A stretch of 34,379 nucleotides of DNA from CAZWRK01 sp964635875 (GCA_964635875.1 CAZWRK010000041.1:1-34379), one strand, 5' to 3'; counted from the stretch's first letter, positions 1 through 9,044 are shown. Made by a program: numbers and translations. The notes: generated from the letters alone by a model not told the origin.

Positions 1-864
1 CCCGGAGAACGATAATAGTTTACCCCATATTGTTTGGTTGGCAAATCCATCAATCGTTTCACTGCCAATGTATTCAGCTATGCTACGTATAACATGCTCT
101 GGCATACTGTCGTTGCCTATTAGCGCCAATTTGGCGCCATATTTAGGCAAGTCTGTACTGCATTGCGGCTCTAGCGTAGACGTACCGGCAATTCGCTTTA
201 ACGCATCAATTGCATTTTCGTTTACTTTATTACCGAGGTCCGGTATGCACTCTAACAGCGACTCAGAAAACTCGACAAAGTCCGTATTATTGAGCAGGCG
301 CCAGAACAAAGGTTTGAAACCTTCGCCCCACATATCTTTACCGACCGTGCCCCATTCCGCATCAAAATGGCTAGCAACTGCCGTATGCGCCATAGCGTAC
401 ACGCCGCTAGCATCTGTATTAACTAATCCCTTTAACACCGAAGCAAAAGTAAGCGCCAAGGGGTTGGCCGGATGCGACATCGACGATACCGTTGAAGCTG
501 TATCCAAATATGCCAGCCAGTGTCGTAGTGCAATCGTTAGCTCTTGCGAGCCGCTAACGGTGTTAATCGACGCGCCTTCTATCCGCCCCTCGAACACTAC
601 TACTTCTTTCTCCGGCCAGTCGAGTTTGTCGTCATAAGCCCCGCGAGCACGAAAATAAACTTTGGCTTTTTTCTTCTGGCGTTCCCGCACTAGCTTGTCA
701 GCATTTGACACGGTGCCTAACGACAAATTACGGCCAATACCTACTGAGCACGTAGCCGTAGGTATTGAATTGATAAACGAGTCGGAACCAAAAGCGGAGA
801 TTTCAAACTTGCCGTAATCCTCCACCTCTAGGTAGAGGTACAACCGTGACTTGTAAACGCTCAT
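1..864 (-). CDS. Baseplate hub protein (gp27-like), 3' end cut by window edge
   Basis: An open frame starts at the ATG at 864 and runs without a stop to base 1, giving 288 residues of an incomplete protein. The ATG overlaps the TGA stop of the upstream gene (ATGA, 861-864), which suggests translational coupling. The N-terminus (MSVYKSRLYLYLEVEDYGKF) is beta-strand-like. Around residues 90-134 an F-E-G-R-I-x-G strand is followed by the segment RHWLAYLDTASTVSSMSHPA and then NP. I associate a tryptophan-containing helix followed by Ser and His-Pro-x-Asn-Pro with hub or 'late control D'-type baseplate proteins. Its place downstream of the tape measure gene also fits a hub that closes the tube and carries the spike. 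The hub assignment is a remembered family pattern plus gene order, not a database match. Confidence 0.5.
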   Translation of the reverse strand, partial: MSVYKSRLYLYLEVEDYGKFEISAFGSDSFINSIPTATCSVGIGRNLSLGTVSNADKLVRERQKKKAKVYFRARGAYDDKLDWPEKEVVVFEGRIEGASINTVSGSQELTIALRHWLAYLDTASTVSSMSHPANPLALTFASVLKGLVNTDASGVYAMAHTAVASHFDAEWGTVGKDMWGEGFKPLFWRLLNNTDFVEFSESLLECIPDLGNKVNENAIDALKRIAGTSTLEPQCSTDLPKYGAKLALIGNDSMPEHVIRSIAEYIGSETIDGFANQTIWGKLLSFSG

Positions 865-1670
865 CGAAGCTGTTCCAATTTGTAGATATAGGCAATCACA
901 GCGGCGCTAAGCCGCATGATTGGATTGTAATGAGCCTCAAAGCAGTTTCGGAACGTAACCCAGGGTTGCTCTTCGCTAAAGTTATTGAATAACTCCTGAC
1001 GTACAGCACTAGGCGTTTGCTGTAGCCGTATTAGTACGTCAGATAGCGTTGTTGCAGGCTCGGCCACGGCGTCTAAGACAACTTTTGCCTGGTTGTTAAT
1101 GTCAACGGTTAGCGGCAATTCACTGACGGTAAACTTTAAGTCAGTTCCTGGTAGTTGCAGCGGCTCGCTGCGACCATCGGTATAACTTACAGAGCCAGTA
1201 GTGGTCAGCCTAGTTTGTCCGTTGTTTATACTAGCGACAAAAGTATTCTTATCTTCAAAGCTTATCTCCCACTGCCGATGCATCCTGCCGCTAACTGGTG
1301 CAGTGTAATCGCCTACTATGCTAAAGTCCGTAGACTTAGTTGTCGTAGTGCCGTGTCGTTGCGGCGTCCACGTAATAAACGGCTTGAAGAACGAAAAATG
1401 TTCAGTGTAGTACGTGATACGAGAATCAAGCTGTGTAACGTACTCCTCTAACTCGCAAGCGTGCAAACACTTCATGTACTGCCGTGCGCGGTAGTTTAGC
1501 AGCAACTCGTCTGGGTTTTTATCAAACAGTATGCTGCGAATTGTTTGCAAGCCGGTAGTGAGTGTGACAGGCACGAACTCAGGATCAATCCATTCACGCA
1601 TGTAGTAGGCTGGCGCATTACTTTCCTTGGCTGCGGTATTCAACAGTAACGTTCTAGCGTGGTTAACCAT
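861..1670 (-). CDS. Unknown baseplate-region tail protein
   Basis: This 269-residue ORF sits between the tape measure block and the hub. It overlaps the hub start by four bases and starts two bases after the preceding stop. I do not recognise a family. The first 100 residues look helical and charged, the middle (about 110-200) is rich in Thr, Ser and Val like a beta domain, and the last 60 residues return to helix (FEAHYNPIMRLSAAVIAYIY). There are no membrane segments or signal peptide and only three cysteines. No strong ribosome binding site precedes the ATG, so translation is probably coupled to the upstream gene. A baseplate wedge, hub-associated or tail-completion role is inferred from position alone. 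Confidence 0.55.
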   Translation of the reverse strand: MVNHARTLLLNTAAKESNAPAYYMREWIDPEFVPVTLTTGLQTIRSILFDKNPDELLLNYRARQYMKCLHACELEEYVTQLDSRITYYTEHFSFFKPFITWTPQRHGTTTTKSTDFSIVGDYTAPVSGRMHRQWEISFEDKNTFVASINNGQTRLTTTGSVSYTDGRSEPLQLPGTDLKFTVSELPLTVDINNQAKVVLDAVAEPATTLSDVLIRLQQTPSAVRQELFNNFSEEQPWVTFRNCFEAHYNPIMRLSAAVIAYIYKLEQLR

Positions 1671-1672
1671 TA

Positions 1673-2428
1673 CTAGTCAGCTAGTGAAAAGCTGCTCACC
1701 TTAGGTGTTACAGGACCAGTCTTGTAAGCTGCGTAGCCGTCGGCAGACACAGGTATAATTGCTGAGTCCGACGCCCAACCGCCGGAATCATAATTGCGAG
1801 TTTCAGACGATGAGGTTACGTTACCGCCATAAGTATTAGCGGGTGGCGCTGTACCGGCTTCCGTGCCACCGTATTTTGTCTCGTCGACTGCACCACCACC
1901 GGCTACATTTCCACCGCCACCGGCACCAGCACCGTTAGCTTTCTTTTTGTCCTGTAGCCGAGGCAGCACCGGTGGAACAGACAAGAACATCATATCAAAC
2001 CGCCATATCTGCTGCGCCGGGTCTTCTACCCGAGTTTCTATACCGGCGAGATATAGCTTGAATGACAGCTTGCTGCCAACTGTTAAGAAAATCGGGTCTT
2101 CTCGAAAAGATAGCCGATTAGCGTTGTAATACGCAGCTACCCTCTCTATACCTAAGGCCCTGTTGTTGTCGTCGCAATAATTTGCGAAGGCTAACCCGGT
2201 TAGCATCACGCGGCCCACGCTATCGCCAAACGTGTAAATAAAGGCGTCGCCGCCAAACATGTGACGTAAACTAAATTTACACGCTGACGATATGCCTAGG
2301 CCAATCACGATAGATCGAAATAACGCATACGGCGCTTTGCGATCAATTCGTAACATAAGCTGAGCCACGTTCGCGGGACCGGGAATCACAGAGACAATTC
2401 CCGGTTGTCTGCTAAGTATAAACGGCAT
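1673..2428 (-). CDS. Unknown tail/baseplate protein downstream of tape measure
   Basis: I chose the ATG at 2428 (MPFILSRQPGIVSV, 251 aa). It follows the tape measure stop by ten bases, with AAGGG about six bases upstream. A longer frame back to 2488 would overlap the tape measure gene and has no better signal. The first 160 residues alternate beta and short helices (HMFGGDAFIYTFGD, VGSKLSFKLYLAGIE, FDMMFLSVPP) and could be a tube-like or distal-tail fold. The last 90 residues are low complexity, rich in Gly, Ala, Ser, Thr and Tyr, and probably flexible. Position between tape measure and hub suggests a baseplate or tail-tip component. I cannot name a family. Confidence 0.55.
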   Translation of the reverse strand: MPFILSRQPGIVSVIPGPANVAQLMLRIDRKAPYALFRSIVIGLGISSACKFSLRHMFGGDAFIYTFGDSVGRVMLTGLAFANYCDDNNRALGIERVAAYYNANRLSFREDPIFLTVGSKLSFKLYLAGIETRVEDPAQQIWRFDMMFLSVPPVLPRLQDKKKANGAGAGGGGNVAGGGAVDETKYGGTEAGTAPPANTYGGNVTSSSETRNYDSGGWASDSAIIPVSADGYAAYKTGPVTPKVSSFSLAD

Positions 2429-2438
2429 GTTGCTACCC

Positions 2439-4727
2439 TTAGACTGGTTGTTGTTCGACGTTGCCGCCTTCCTGGGCCTGAGCTTCACCGTCTTGTTCTA
2501 CGTCGTCGAACTCCTGTTTCTCGCCCTTAGCATTCAATATAAGTTTTTCTATCGTTAGCTGTAGTGCGCGAGTGACTGGATTGCCGCCATCGCCACCTTC
2601 AGCCAGCTTGGCCTTAAACGCCTCAAAAAACTTCTTCATTTCCGGGTTGCCCTTAGCCAGCGTTTCCATTTCGGAAATCATTTGCTGGTCTGTCGCGGCT
2701 ATTTCTTTAGCTGCTTGAGCCTTCTCTTCCGGTGACAAGTCTTTCTTCTGAGTACCGTCTTCATTCAGGTACTTACCAAGCATTTCATTACGACGTTTAA
2801 GCATTGAGCTAAACATCTTATAAACGTCTTGCTTGATAGCATCAGGCGGTTTGATGTTAAGCGCAGCCATTGCCGTGTCCATCGTAGATGCGTCGTCAGT
2901 AGCGCCGTACGACTGTACTGCTCGAAGCATACGCATCATTGGATTGCTATGGAACTGCGAAACTGATTCTCCCATACTTCGTATAAACGATTCACGCCGC
3001 GCTAGCGCTTGTCTTGCTGCTTGCGCCTCCGGCGTTGACGTAGCCAGCATATTGACCAGATGTACGCCTGTTCTAGCCCTGTAGTTGCTATCAAGTGTAC
3101 CGTACAACGCTTGCGCCGCTAAACTAGCGTCGGCACCAGAAATATTGATACCCATTTCGGTACCAGACATTCTTAGTACAACGGCGATTTGTTTCTGTCG
3201 CTCTTCCTCTGTCAGCTGCGAACTGTTTAAGCTGCCTAATCGCGACACAGCACGATAATACATAGTGCGGAGCTGTTCGGGCGACGCGCCTTTAATAAGC
3301 GAGCCAAGAGCGTTGCTACCAGCTCCGCTATTGATCTTAAAAAATTCAGCTTGCTGCAACTGCGCTATCACGTTCTGCTGGTTACCAGAGTGCACGGCCC
3401 GCATGTTATTAGGGTCGTTCATTAAGTATTGCATAGCACCAGCTTGCAATCCAAATGCTCCCATAACCAGTTGCTGTTGCTGCGCCTGGCTCATCTGAGC
3501 AAATCGGTTTAACTCTGTGCCAGCGTTGCCGGACTGCATCTCAGTCATCATTGCTTGCAATTGTCTGCCTTCTGCTGTATCAGTGAAAGCGTGCTTATTA
3601 TCCATCAAACGCTGAGTAAGACCCAGAAGATTGGCAGCGGAGCTTTTTGTCGCTCCGATTAACCGGCGAGAGTACAACCCGGATAACTGGTCAGCGCCAA
3701 GCATACCCCACGCCGTTGGCAGACCGCTGATATTCATGGCGCCGCGCATCATCATTTGCTCTTGCGTAATAGGCGCAGCAAATGCTGCATTCACGCCTTG
3801 TGACGCTAATACTTGCGAGTTCATATTCAGCAGCGTAGACATGCGATCAAGACCAACGCCGGTTATGTCTGCTGTGGTCTTTAACCCTCTAACCATATCT
3901 TTCGCCTGAGCACCGGTGATCTGTTGCATACCACCAGTGAGCGATTGCAAAGCTGCCATTATTTTGGGAATAGGCGCATTCGGCTGCCCCATGTCGCCAA
4001 ATACTTCTTGCATAGCGACAACAGCTTGCAATTTATCATCAAGTCCTTTCTTCAGCCCGGTAAAATTGGTTGTGCTATTTGTACCGCCAAGACCAGACTG
4101 CATTAGTTCGGCAGCTACTTGACCTATTTGCCCGGTGCTCATTCCAAAAGCACGTTTTCTATTTTTCTCTCCGCCAAAGTCGGCCATGATCGAGTCAATC
4201 ATCGCATCCTGCGATGCTGATGACATGCCGATTGCTCTAGAATCAGGGTCTTGCATGAAACGACTCATGCGGCTCAGATGAAAACCTAGAGACGCGCGAC
4301 TGTCTGGCAACAGTGAGTCGTACAGCTGCATAGCACTAGCGTTATTACCCACTAGCGGTGCCAACATCGAGCCAGCAGCTTTCAGTGCCTCATTAGACTC
4401 AGCCAGCTTCTCTGGGCTTAGCTGAGTACCTAGCATCTTATTAAACGAAGCTATGTATGGCGACCATTTGTTACTATCTTCCATCATCAGTCGGCGCATA
4501 CGTTCATTGTGCTGCGCCAACTGAGCCTGGTTATAGTAGGACTGCTGAATATTCGAGGAACTATTGAACCCAAGCGGCGTACCGCCCTGGAACATAGTGC
4601 CAGCAAGCAATTGTGAGAGTATGCCGCCTAGTCCGCCCAAACCCATATCGGGTAACAACGGCGGTGGCCCCTGCAAGGGCTGGTCGTAGTTTATGTACGA
4701 ATATGGGTCTGGGTTAAGGAAATCCAT
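2439..4727 (-). CDS. Tail tape measure protein
   Basis: This 762-residue protein is almost entirely helical and rich in Met, Gln, Ala, Leu and Ser. It has very few cysteines and a charged, Glu/Gln-rich C-terminus (about 650-762). It lies directly downstream of a two-ORF chaperone cassette with a -1 frameshift signal, the usual position of the tape measure gene in long-tailed phages. Tape measure length sets tail length at about 0.15 nm per residue in lambda-type systems, which would predict a tail near 110-115 nm. The N-terminal 60 residues are Pro/Gly/Leu rich. I see no peptidase or lysozyme motif and no clear transmembrane helix, unlike some tape measures. Function rests on composition, size and gene order. 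Confidence 0.65.
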   Translation of the reverse strand: MDFLNPDPYSYINYDQPLQGPPPLLPDMGLGGLGGILSQLLAGTMFQGGTPLGFNSSSNIQQSYYNQAQLAQHNERMRRLMMEDSNKWSPYIASFNKMLGTQLSPEKLAESNEALKAAGSMLAPLVGNNASAMQLYDSLLPDSRASLGFHLSRMSRFMQDPDSRAIGMSSASQDAMIDSIMADFGGEKNRKRAFGMSTGQIGQVAAELMQSGLGGTNSTTNFTGLKKGLDDKLQAVVAMQEVFGDMGQPNAPIPKIMAALQSLTGGMQQITGAQAKDMVRGLKTTADITGVGLDRMSTLLNMNSQVLASQGVNAAFAAPITQEQMMMRGAMNISGLPTAWGMLGADQLSGLYSRRLIGATKSSAANLLGLTQRLMDNKHAFTDTAEGRQLQAMMTEMQSGNAGTELNRFAQMSQAQQQQLVMGAFGLQAGAMQYLMNDPNNMRAVHSGNQQNVIAQLQQAEFFKINSGAGSNALGSLIKGASPEQLRTMYYRAVSRLGSLNSSQLTEEERQKQIAVVLRMSGTEMGINISGADASLAAQALYGTLDSNYRARTGVHLVNMLATSTPEAQAARQALARRESFIRSMGESVSQFHSNPMMRMLRAVQSYGATDDASTMDTAMAALNIKPPDAIKQDVYKMFSSMLKRRNEMLGKYLNEDGTQKKDLSPEEKAQAAKEIAATDQQMISEMETLAKGNPEMKKFFEAFKAKLAEGGDGGNPVTRALQLTIEKLILNAKGEKQEFDDVEQDGEAQAQEGGNVEQQPV

Positions 4728-4735
4728 CGGCCACC

Positions 4736-5140
4736 TTATTTCTTAGCTTTGGCTGCTTTACGACGAGCTTGTAGCATTGCTACAACTTGGTCGATCTTAC
4801 GCATGGTTGCTGGGTCACGAAGCTTGCCGTAATTCTCTTCCCATCGCGCTAGAGCCGTCGCATTGTCTATGGTTTTCTTAGACTCAGTCGGCTCATAATC
4901 TAATCCCCGTATGCCATGCTCTATAGCCTCATACATATGGCTTTCTATAGCATGGTACTTAGACTTAAACGCTTGGTCGTTTACCGCATCTATGTTCAGT
5001 CGCGTCAGCTTTGCGTAGTTCCAACGCGCAACTTCCGTGTCAATCTTTCGCTGATACTCTAATAGTATCAGCCTAAAGAACAGCGGATTACGTTTTGCTT
5101 TTTCGAGCAACTCTATCGTGAACCCGCCGTCTAACAACAT
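4736..5140 (-). CDS. Tail assembly chaperone, distal (T-like) frameshift segment
   Basis: This 134-residue helical, basic ORF (C-terminus ends in KAAKAKK) lies between the chaperone ORF at 5173-6327 and the tape measure gene. Its own ATG at 5140 has no ribosome binding site: the upstream bases are CTGCCCGTTAGA, and the ATG lies in a predicted stem. The frame is open upstream of that ATG for 12 more codons, back to the end of the preceding ORF, in the -1 register. I therefore think it is made mainly as the C-terminal extension of a frameshifted fusion of about 530 residues, the analogue of lambda gpG-T. In lambda the T segment binds the tail tube protein while G binds the tape measure. Independent translation from 5140 remains possible. 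Confidence 0.6.
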   Translation of the reverse strand: MLLDGGFTIELLEKAKRNPLFFRLILLEYQRKIDTEVARWNYAKLTRLNIDAVNDQAFKSKYHAIESHMYEAIEHGIRGLDYEPTESKKTIDNATALARWEENYGKLRDPATMRKIDQVVAMLQARRKAAKAKK

Positions 5141-5179
5141 TCTAACGGGCAGTAGAAGATGTTGACGGCCTTTTAAAAA
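5126..5179 (-). promoter_or_regulatory. Programmed -1 ribosomal frameshift signal with downstream hairpin
   Basis: On the minus strand the upstream ORF ends CGT AAT TTT TAA. The heptamer T TTT TAA (5179-5173) lets the P-site Phe tRNA re-pair with UUU after a one-base slip, and UUA is then read instead of the stop. The -1 frame is open (L K G R Q H L L L P V R) straight into the 134-aa ORF. Three bases after the stop, GCCGTC-AACAT (5169-5159) can pair with ATGTT-GTTA-GACGGC (5140-5126). This forms an 11-bp stem with a four-base bulge around an 18-base loop. The stem contains the ATG of the downstream ORF, so it may both stimulate slippage and block independent initiation. Confidence 0.6.
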
Positions 5180-6327
5180 TTACGTAGGTTCTCTTGTGCA
5201 CTTAGCGTTTCAAGGCGTTGAACTATCCCGTTGAATAAGAACATTTCTCGGAACAGCACTCGACGAAGCGACTCAGTCATATTCAAGTTACTCTTGAATA
5301 CTTGCCAGCAAGTCTCAAGCGAGGTGTCGTCTACACCCTTAGCGTTAAGCATATGCTGCCAGTGCCTGTAAGCGCCAGGCAGAGTAATTACTCGGCCATT
5401 GGCTAGCTTAATGGTTTTTAGCTGTAGCACCAGTCGATACCGTTGCAACATTTCTATTGCGCGGTTGTTATCAGTAGTCGGCAGGCTAGTCATAGCCTGC
5501 CAAACAATATCTTCATCATCGACTGATAACACTCTGAAGGTAAGTTTGATTTTATCGTTGAGAGCCGATCTTACTTGCTCGTAGTCCGATAGCGTAGCAG
5601 CGGCAGCGAGATATCGTTCCTCTTCATCCTTGCTGACCTGCATAATGTCAAACTTGTCAGCCTTCGGGAATCCGCATCTAGCGCAAAACTCGCCTACGTG
5701 TTTATCGTCCGCTGATTCCTGCGTCGCTTGCTTAGGTGCTTGCTGCTTAATCGCTGTCGGTTTTGTTCCTTCAATATCCGCTGCAACAGGGTCCGACTCC
5801 GGTGCTTCTTCAGTTTCCTCGCCCAGGTCAACTTCAATGTCGGCGTCTCTAACCGACTGAGCTAGATTTGGCGGTAGATTGGCTAGTTCGTCCTCTTGCG
5901 CCAATTGTTGCTTATACTGCTCAAGGCTATCAGAGACTAAACTCAAATAGGCTTTTTGTTGTGCATCCGACAGCGACTCAATATCTATTGTTACATCTTT
6001 GACGCGTGGTTTATTTTTAGCCACACGCTCCTCAAGCTCGCGCATTAGCTCATCTTCGGTATCCTCAAGACCAGCTATCACGTTAGGAATGCGTTGCTTG
6101 GTAACCTGCTCAAGCGCAGAGATAGCAATATCCTCGAAGTTTTCAGGCAGGATATCCTGACTGGATACGCTATCCAAGCCTAGTCGCTTAATCTTCTCGG
6201 CTTCCCGTGGTGAAAGACGTTTCACCACCAGCCTACCCTGCGGCACAGGCAATCGTTCTTTCTTGCTTTTGACGCTTTTAGGTTTTCCCTTGTTAGCTGC
6301 GGTAGGCACAACAATGTCATCAAACAT
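5173..6327 (-). CDS. Tail assembly chaperone (G-like), large
   Basis: I chose the ATG at 6327 (MFDDIVVPTAANKG, 384 aa) because AAAGGAGAG lies just upstream; a frame from a TTG at 6345 would contain that site. The N-terminal third is basic, with a Pro/Lys-rich linker. The middle (about 115-215) is acidic and coiled or disordered. A CxxC pair (EFCARCGFP) opens a folded C-terminal half with FRVLSVDDEDIVWQ and a long helix-rich tail. The gene lies between the spike and tape measure genes and ends on a slippery heptamer leading into a second ORF, the hallmark of G/GT-type chaperones that keep the tape measure soluble and recruit tube subunits. It is much longer than lambda gpG (140 aa), and the extra N-terminal part is unexplained. 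Confidence 0.55.
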   Translation of the reverse strand: MFDDIVVPTAANKGKPKSVKSKKERLPVPQGRLVVKRLSPREAEKIKRLGLDSVSSQDILPENFEDIAISALEQVTKQRIPNVIAGLEDTEDELMRELEERVAKNKPRVKDVTIDIESLSDAQQKAYLSLVSDSLEQYKQQLAQEDELANLPPNLAQSVRDADIEVDLGEETEEAPESDPVAADIEGTKPTAIKQQAPKQATQESADDKHVGEFCARCGFPKADKFDIMQVSKDEEERYLAAAATLSDYEQVRSALNDKIKLTFRVLSVDDEDIVWQAMTSLPTTDNNRAIEMLQRYRLVLQLKTIKLANGRVITLPGAYRHWQHMLNAKGVDDTSLETCWQVFKSNLNMTESLRRVLFREMFLFNGIVQRLETLSAQENLRNF

Positions 6328-6338
6328 TACTCTCTCCT

Positions 6339-8981
6339 TTAGCAATCAATAACTAGATAGTGTTTGTTCGGCGCCTTTAGTTCCAGACCTTCGTAAGCAG
6401 GCTCCGATGTAAACTCACGCTCTTTCGGTCTGTTGTTATCACTGTCAAAGAACTTTGACTTCGTAGTATCGAAAGCTGCCATTCTATCTTCTAGCCAGCA
6501 TTTGCCGGGCCAGACGTAGGTGTTAGCAATATCCTGATACTTTACCGGCGGCTCTTGCCAAGTGGTAACTGCGCCTGAGTTTTTAGCTAGCTGCTGCCAA
6601 TAGGCTTCAGGCATTTCCCAATTCTGAGTACCGTAGTCTTCTTCAGTACGGCAGCTAAACGAAATGCTTTTTTGCACAGATGCCGCGCCTATTTTTCGGT
6701 CGGCGTAGTAATCTCGTTTGTAACTATCGTAGGATTTATTAGCAGCCTCCACCTGAGCCTTGGCAGTGGTGTCTATGTACTGCAATGCCCGGTCTTGATC
6801 AGCGTTTATTCTACCAACATATCCACCGGAAGGCGATGACACATGCCCAGCAGTAATAACCAATCCGGTGCGCACTCTAGCACCGCCAGAAACTTGCACA
6901 CTGCCATTGACAGTCAACCCACCAGCTAGAAACGCTCCAGCAGCGCTGGTTACGTTAGCTGCTGTTACGTTATCTGGATTTTCACCGAAACTGTCATTTG
7001 CTGACGATTTAATAAACCGTCTATGCGTACTCGCCAGCATGGTAATATCGGCAGAGCCGCCGTCGGCATCTAGCACAATATTGCCAGGTAATACGCCGCC
7101 CTTTGTGCTGCCGGTACGCAAGTAAATTTCACTAGCTACAGCCGAAACCAGAGACTTAGACGACTTCAAAACAATACCAGAACTCTCTACCGCTTCGCCA
7201 CCAGTGGCAGGGAAGGATTGGTCTTTGGACGTAGCTCTGTTTTCCAGCAACATACCGCCATAACCGCTATCCCCAGACAGCATATGCAAATTGCGTCGTG
7301 ATAATATTCGCCCGTCTTTTTGTGACGCAGTTATGTCGAACGAATTACGCGCTCTAATTATGGCGTCGTCACCAGCCAGCACTACGGCGCTTTTGCCTGG
7401 CCGTATATTGATGTTGCCAGGTGCGTCAATAAACACTTCGCCGCGAGCAAATACTATCCGCTCACCATAGCCTCCTTGCAGTATGACGCTACCGTCATCA
7501 GCAAACTCTAGCATCTGTAACAGTTTATAGAATTTGGCCTGATATCTATGATCTATGGTAAGCGTAGTAGGGTCAACGGTGTCTATTCGTGTCGCAGTTT
7601 TAAGCGAGTCGAAATTGATGTCATCCTGCCAGGAGTCTAGCTTGTTGTCGCTAGCTTCGGGTAAGTTGAAATCATTTACGTGCATCCCGATGCCGAACAC
7701 TTGCTTTTGATTACAGTCATAAGCAAGACGATCCATAGCCTGAGCTACGGTTGCAGTACTATTGGCGTCTGACAAATCACCTATGTTATGCGCTAGGTCT
7801 TCATCATCGTTAAACCAGCCTGACGCATTGTACGTCTCAGGGTTGTCTGCTGTCTCGCGACCATCATTGCGTAACTTGCGACGCTTGAAGCTGGGTATCA
7901 GCGTTTGCTTTGTTATGCGTACTGACTTGGCCGAGGCTACGCTGTAGGCACCGTCTACGCCAATATGCTCACGAAATAGACAGATATCCGGTGAGATACC
8001 CATAGCATCCAGTCGATTTACTGGCTCTAAAACTGTCTCAGTGTTGAGGACTATCGGCACGCTCATTTGTCGTATTGTGCCGTTAGCCAAGTAACCGCCA
8101 AATTCCTCGTAGCGAAATAGCGGTTGTTGGTCCGCATAGACAGGCTCGTATTTGCCGTCTAAATGCGTTTTGTGTATTTCTTCATCTGAGATAGTTTTAG
8201 TAAGCGTTGTCTCCGGTATCGCCGAGCCTAGCGCCTCCCAGGGATACATCGCCTCGCCGTAATATGAGTACGTTTCGCCTGCGTCGATGCCAGATTCTCG
8301 GTATGTACTATCTGACACCTGCTCTAGCGACTGCCCCGAAAGTCTTGTCAAACCTTCAGGGTAGAAACACCATAAGCCAGTAGACTCGTTTACGCGTAGG
8401 AACGTCATAAACGGGTCTAGATGCAACATCACTCCTGTAACTGTCGTAATACCCCAGTCAGTAATCAGGTTATCTAACGGGCGGTTATTGGAGAAGTCAA
8501 TTACGCCGCCGTTGTCCTTTGTATTGTTAATGTACGAAGAGCAGTAACGATCTTGAAATCCAACACCGCTTCCCTGAAATACAAAATCAGAGAAGCAGTA
8601 GTTGCCATCCTGTACCACCGTAGGTTTTGTACCAATTATGTAACCCCATTGTTCTTTAGGGTCCATGACTACTACAACCTCGCAGTCGGGTGGGATAATA
8701 GATGTACTGATAGGACCGAAATACGACGGCGAACATTCTGAAAGTTTACAGCAAGGCTTTCTACCAGTAAGCCCGTCAATCTCTACGCTGTACCAACCAA
8801 AGTACGGTAGCGACAACTTTATTCTGCCTTTTCGCACGACGCCAGCAGCGCCTACCTCGCTAGCCACTAACATTTTAACAAGCTGTCTATCACTGGCCGG
8901 TTGGAATACCGGTTTAGTTGCGCCAGCAAGCGTAGCGAAGGCATGACGAATAATGTCGGCAGTTCGTAGCTTATCGCTCAT
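6339..8981 (-). CDS. Baseplate central spike protein (gp5/VgrG-like)
   Basis: The start is taken at the ATG at 8981 (MSDKLRTADIIRHAF, 880 aa), preceded by AAGGTGA; a GTG at 8999 would begin inside the terminator tail. At about residues 50-120 there is an OB-fold-like segment (GRIKLSLPYFGWYSVEIDG, later CEVVVVMDPKEQWGYIIG), as found at the start of gp5, Mu gp45 and VgrG spikes. Around 500-700 are short repeated strands (GERIVFARGEVFIDAPGNIN, then IRPGKSAVVLAG) typical of the triple-stranded beta-helix that forms the spike shaft. I see no lysozyme domain. The C-terminal 150 residues, rich in aromatics and charge, are unassigned. The gene follows the tube gene past a terminator, so readthrough or a promoter inside the upstream gene is needed. 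Confidence 0.65.
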   Translation of the reverse strand: MSDKLRTADIIRHAFATLAGATKPVFQPASDRQLVKMLVASEVGAAGVVRKGRIKLSLPYFGWYSVEIDGLTGRKPCCKLSECSPSYFGPISTSIIPPDCEVVVVMDPKEQWGYIIGTKPTVVQDGNYCFSDFVFQGSGVGFQDRYCSSYINNTKDNGGVIDFSNNRPLDNLITDWGITTVTGVMLHLDPFMTFLRVNESTGLWCFYPEGLTRLSGQSLEQVSDSTYRESGIDAGETYSYYGEAMYPWEALGSAIPETTLTKTISDEEIHKTHLDGKYEPVYADQQPLFRYEEFGGYLANGTIRQMSVPIVLNTETVLEPVNRLDAMGISPDICLFREHIGVDGAYSVASAKSVRITKQTLIPSFKRRKLRNDGRETADNPETYNASGWFNDDEDLAHNIGDLSDANSTATVAQAMDRLAYDCNQKQVFGIGMHVNDFNLPEASDNKLDSWQDDINFDSLKTATRIDTVDPTTLTIDHRYQAKFYKLLQMLEFADDGSVILQGGYGERIVFARGEVFIDAPGNINIRPGKSAVVLAGDDAIIRARNSFDITASQKDGRILSRRNLHMLSGDSGYGGMLLENRATSKDQSFPATGGEAVESSGIVLKSSKSLVSAVASEIYLRTGSTKGGVLPGNIVLDADGGSADITMLASTHRRFIKSSANDSFGENPDNVTAANVTSAAGAFLAGGLTVNGSVQVSGGARVRTGLVITAGHVSSPSGGYVGRINADQDRALQYIDTTAKAQVEAANKSYDSYKRDYYADRKIGAASVQKSISFSCRTEEDYGTQNWEMPEAYWQQLAKNSGAVTTWQEPPVKYQDIANTYVWPGKCWLEDRMAAFDTTKSKFFDSDNNRPKEREFTSEPAYEGLELKAPNKHYLVIDC

Positions 8982-8999
8982 TTCTGTCACCTTATACAC

Positions 9000-9031
9000 A
9001 AAAACGGCAGCCGAGGCCGACTGCCGTTTTT
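9000..9031 (-). terminator. Intrinsic terminator after sheath-tube genes
   Basis: Arms AAAAACGGCAG (9000-9010) and CTGCCGTTTTT (9021-9031) are perfect reverse complements around a 10-base loop. On the minus strand a GC-rich stem is followed by TTTTT. The mirrored A and T tracts would let it work in both directions. It lies 13 bases after the tail tube stop and about 18 bases before the spike start. The core matches the terminator at 24109-24140 except for five loop bases. Confidence 0.85.
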
Positions 9032-9044
9032 GGTTTGAGTGGTT

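Noticed and set aside
38..637. 199-codon plus-strand ORF
   Set aside because: It lies antisense to the hub gene, which is open across the whole region, starts in an ATGA overlap and has a sensible protein. The plus-strand product is Ser/Cys rich with no recognisable features.
5126..5169. Intrinsic terminator between the chaperone ORFs
   Set aside because: The stem has a bulge and large loop and no T tract follows it. Its place right after a slippery stop fits a recoding signal better.
8982..8999. GTG start at 8999 for the spike protein
   Set aside because: It falls within the terminator T tract and the ribosome binding site of the ATG at 8981.
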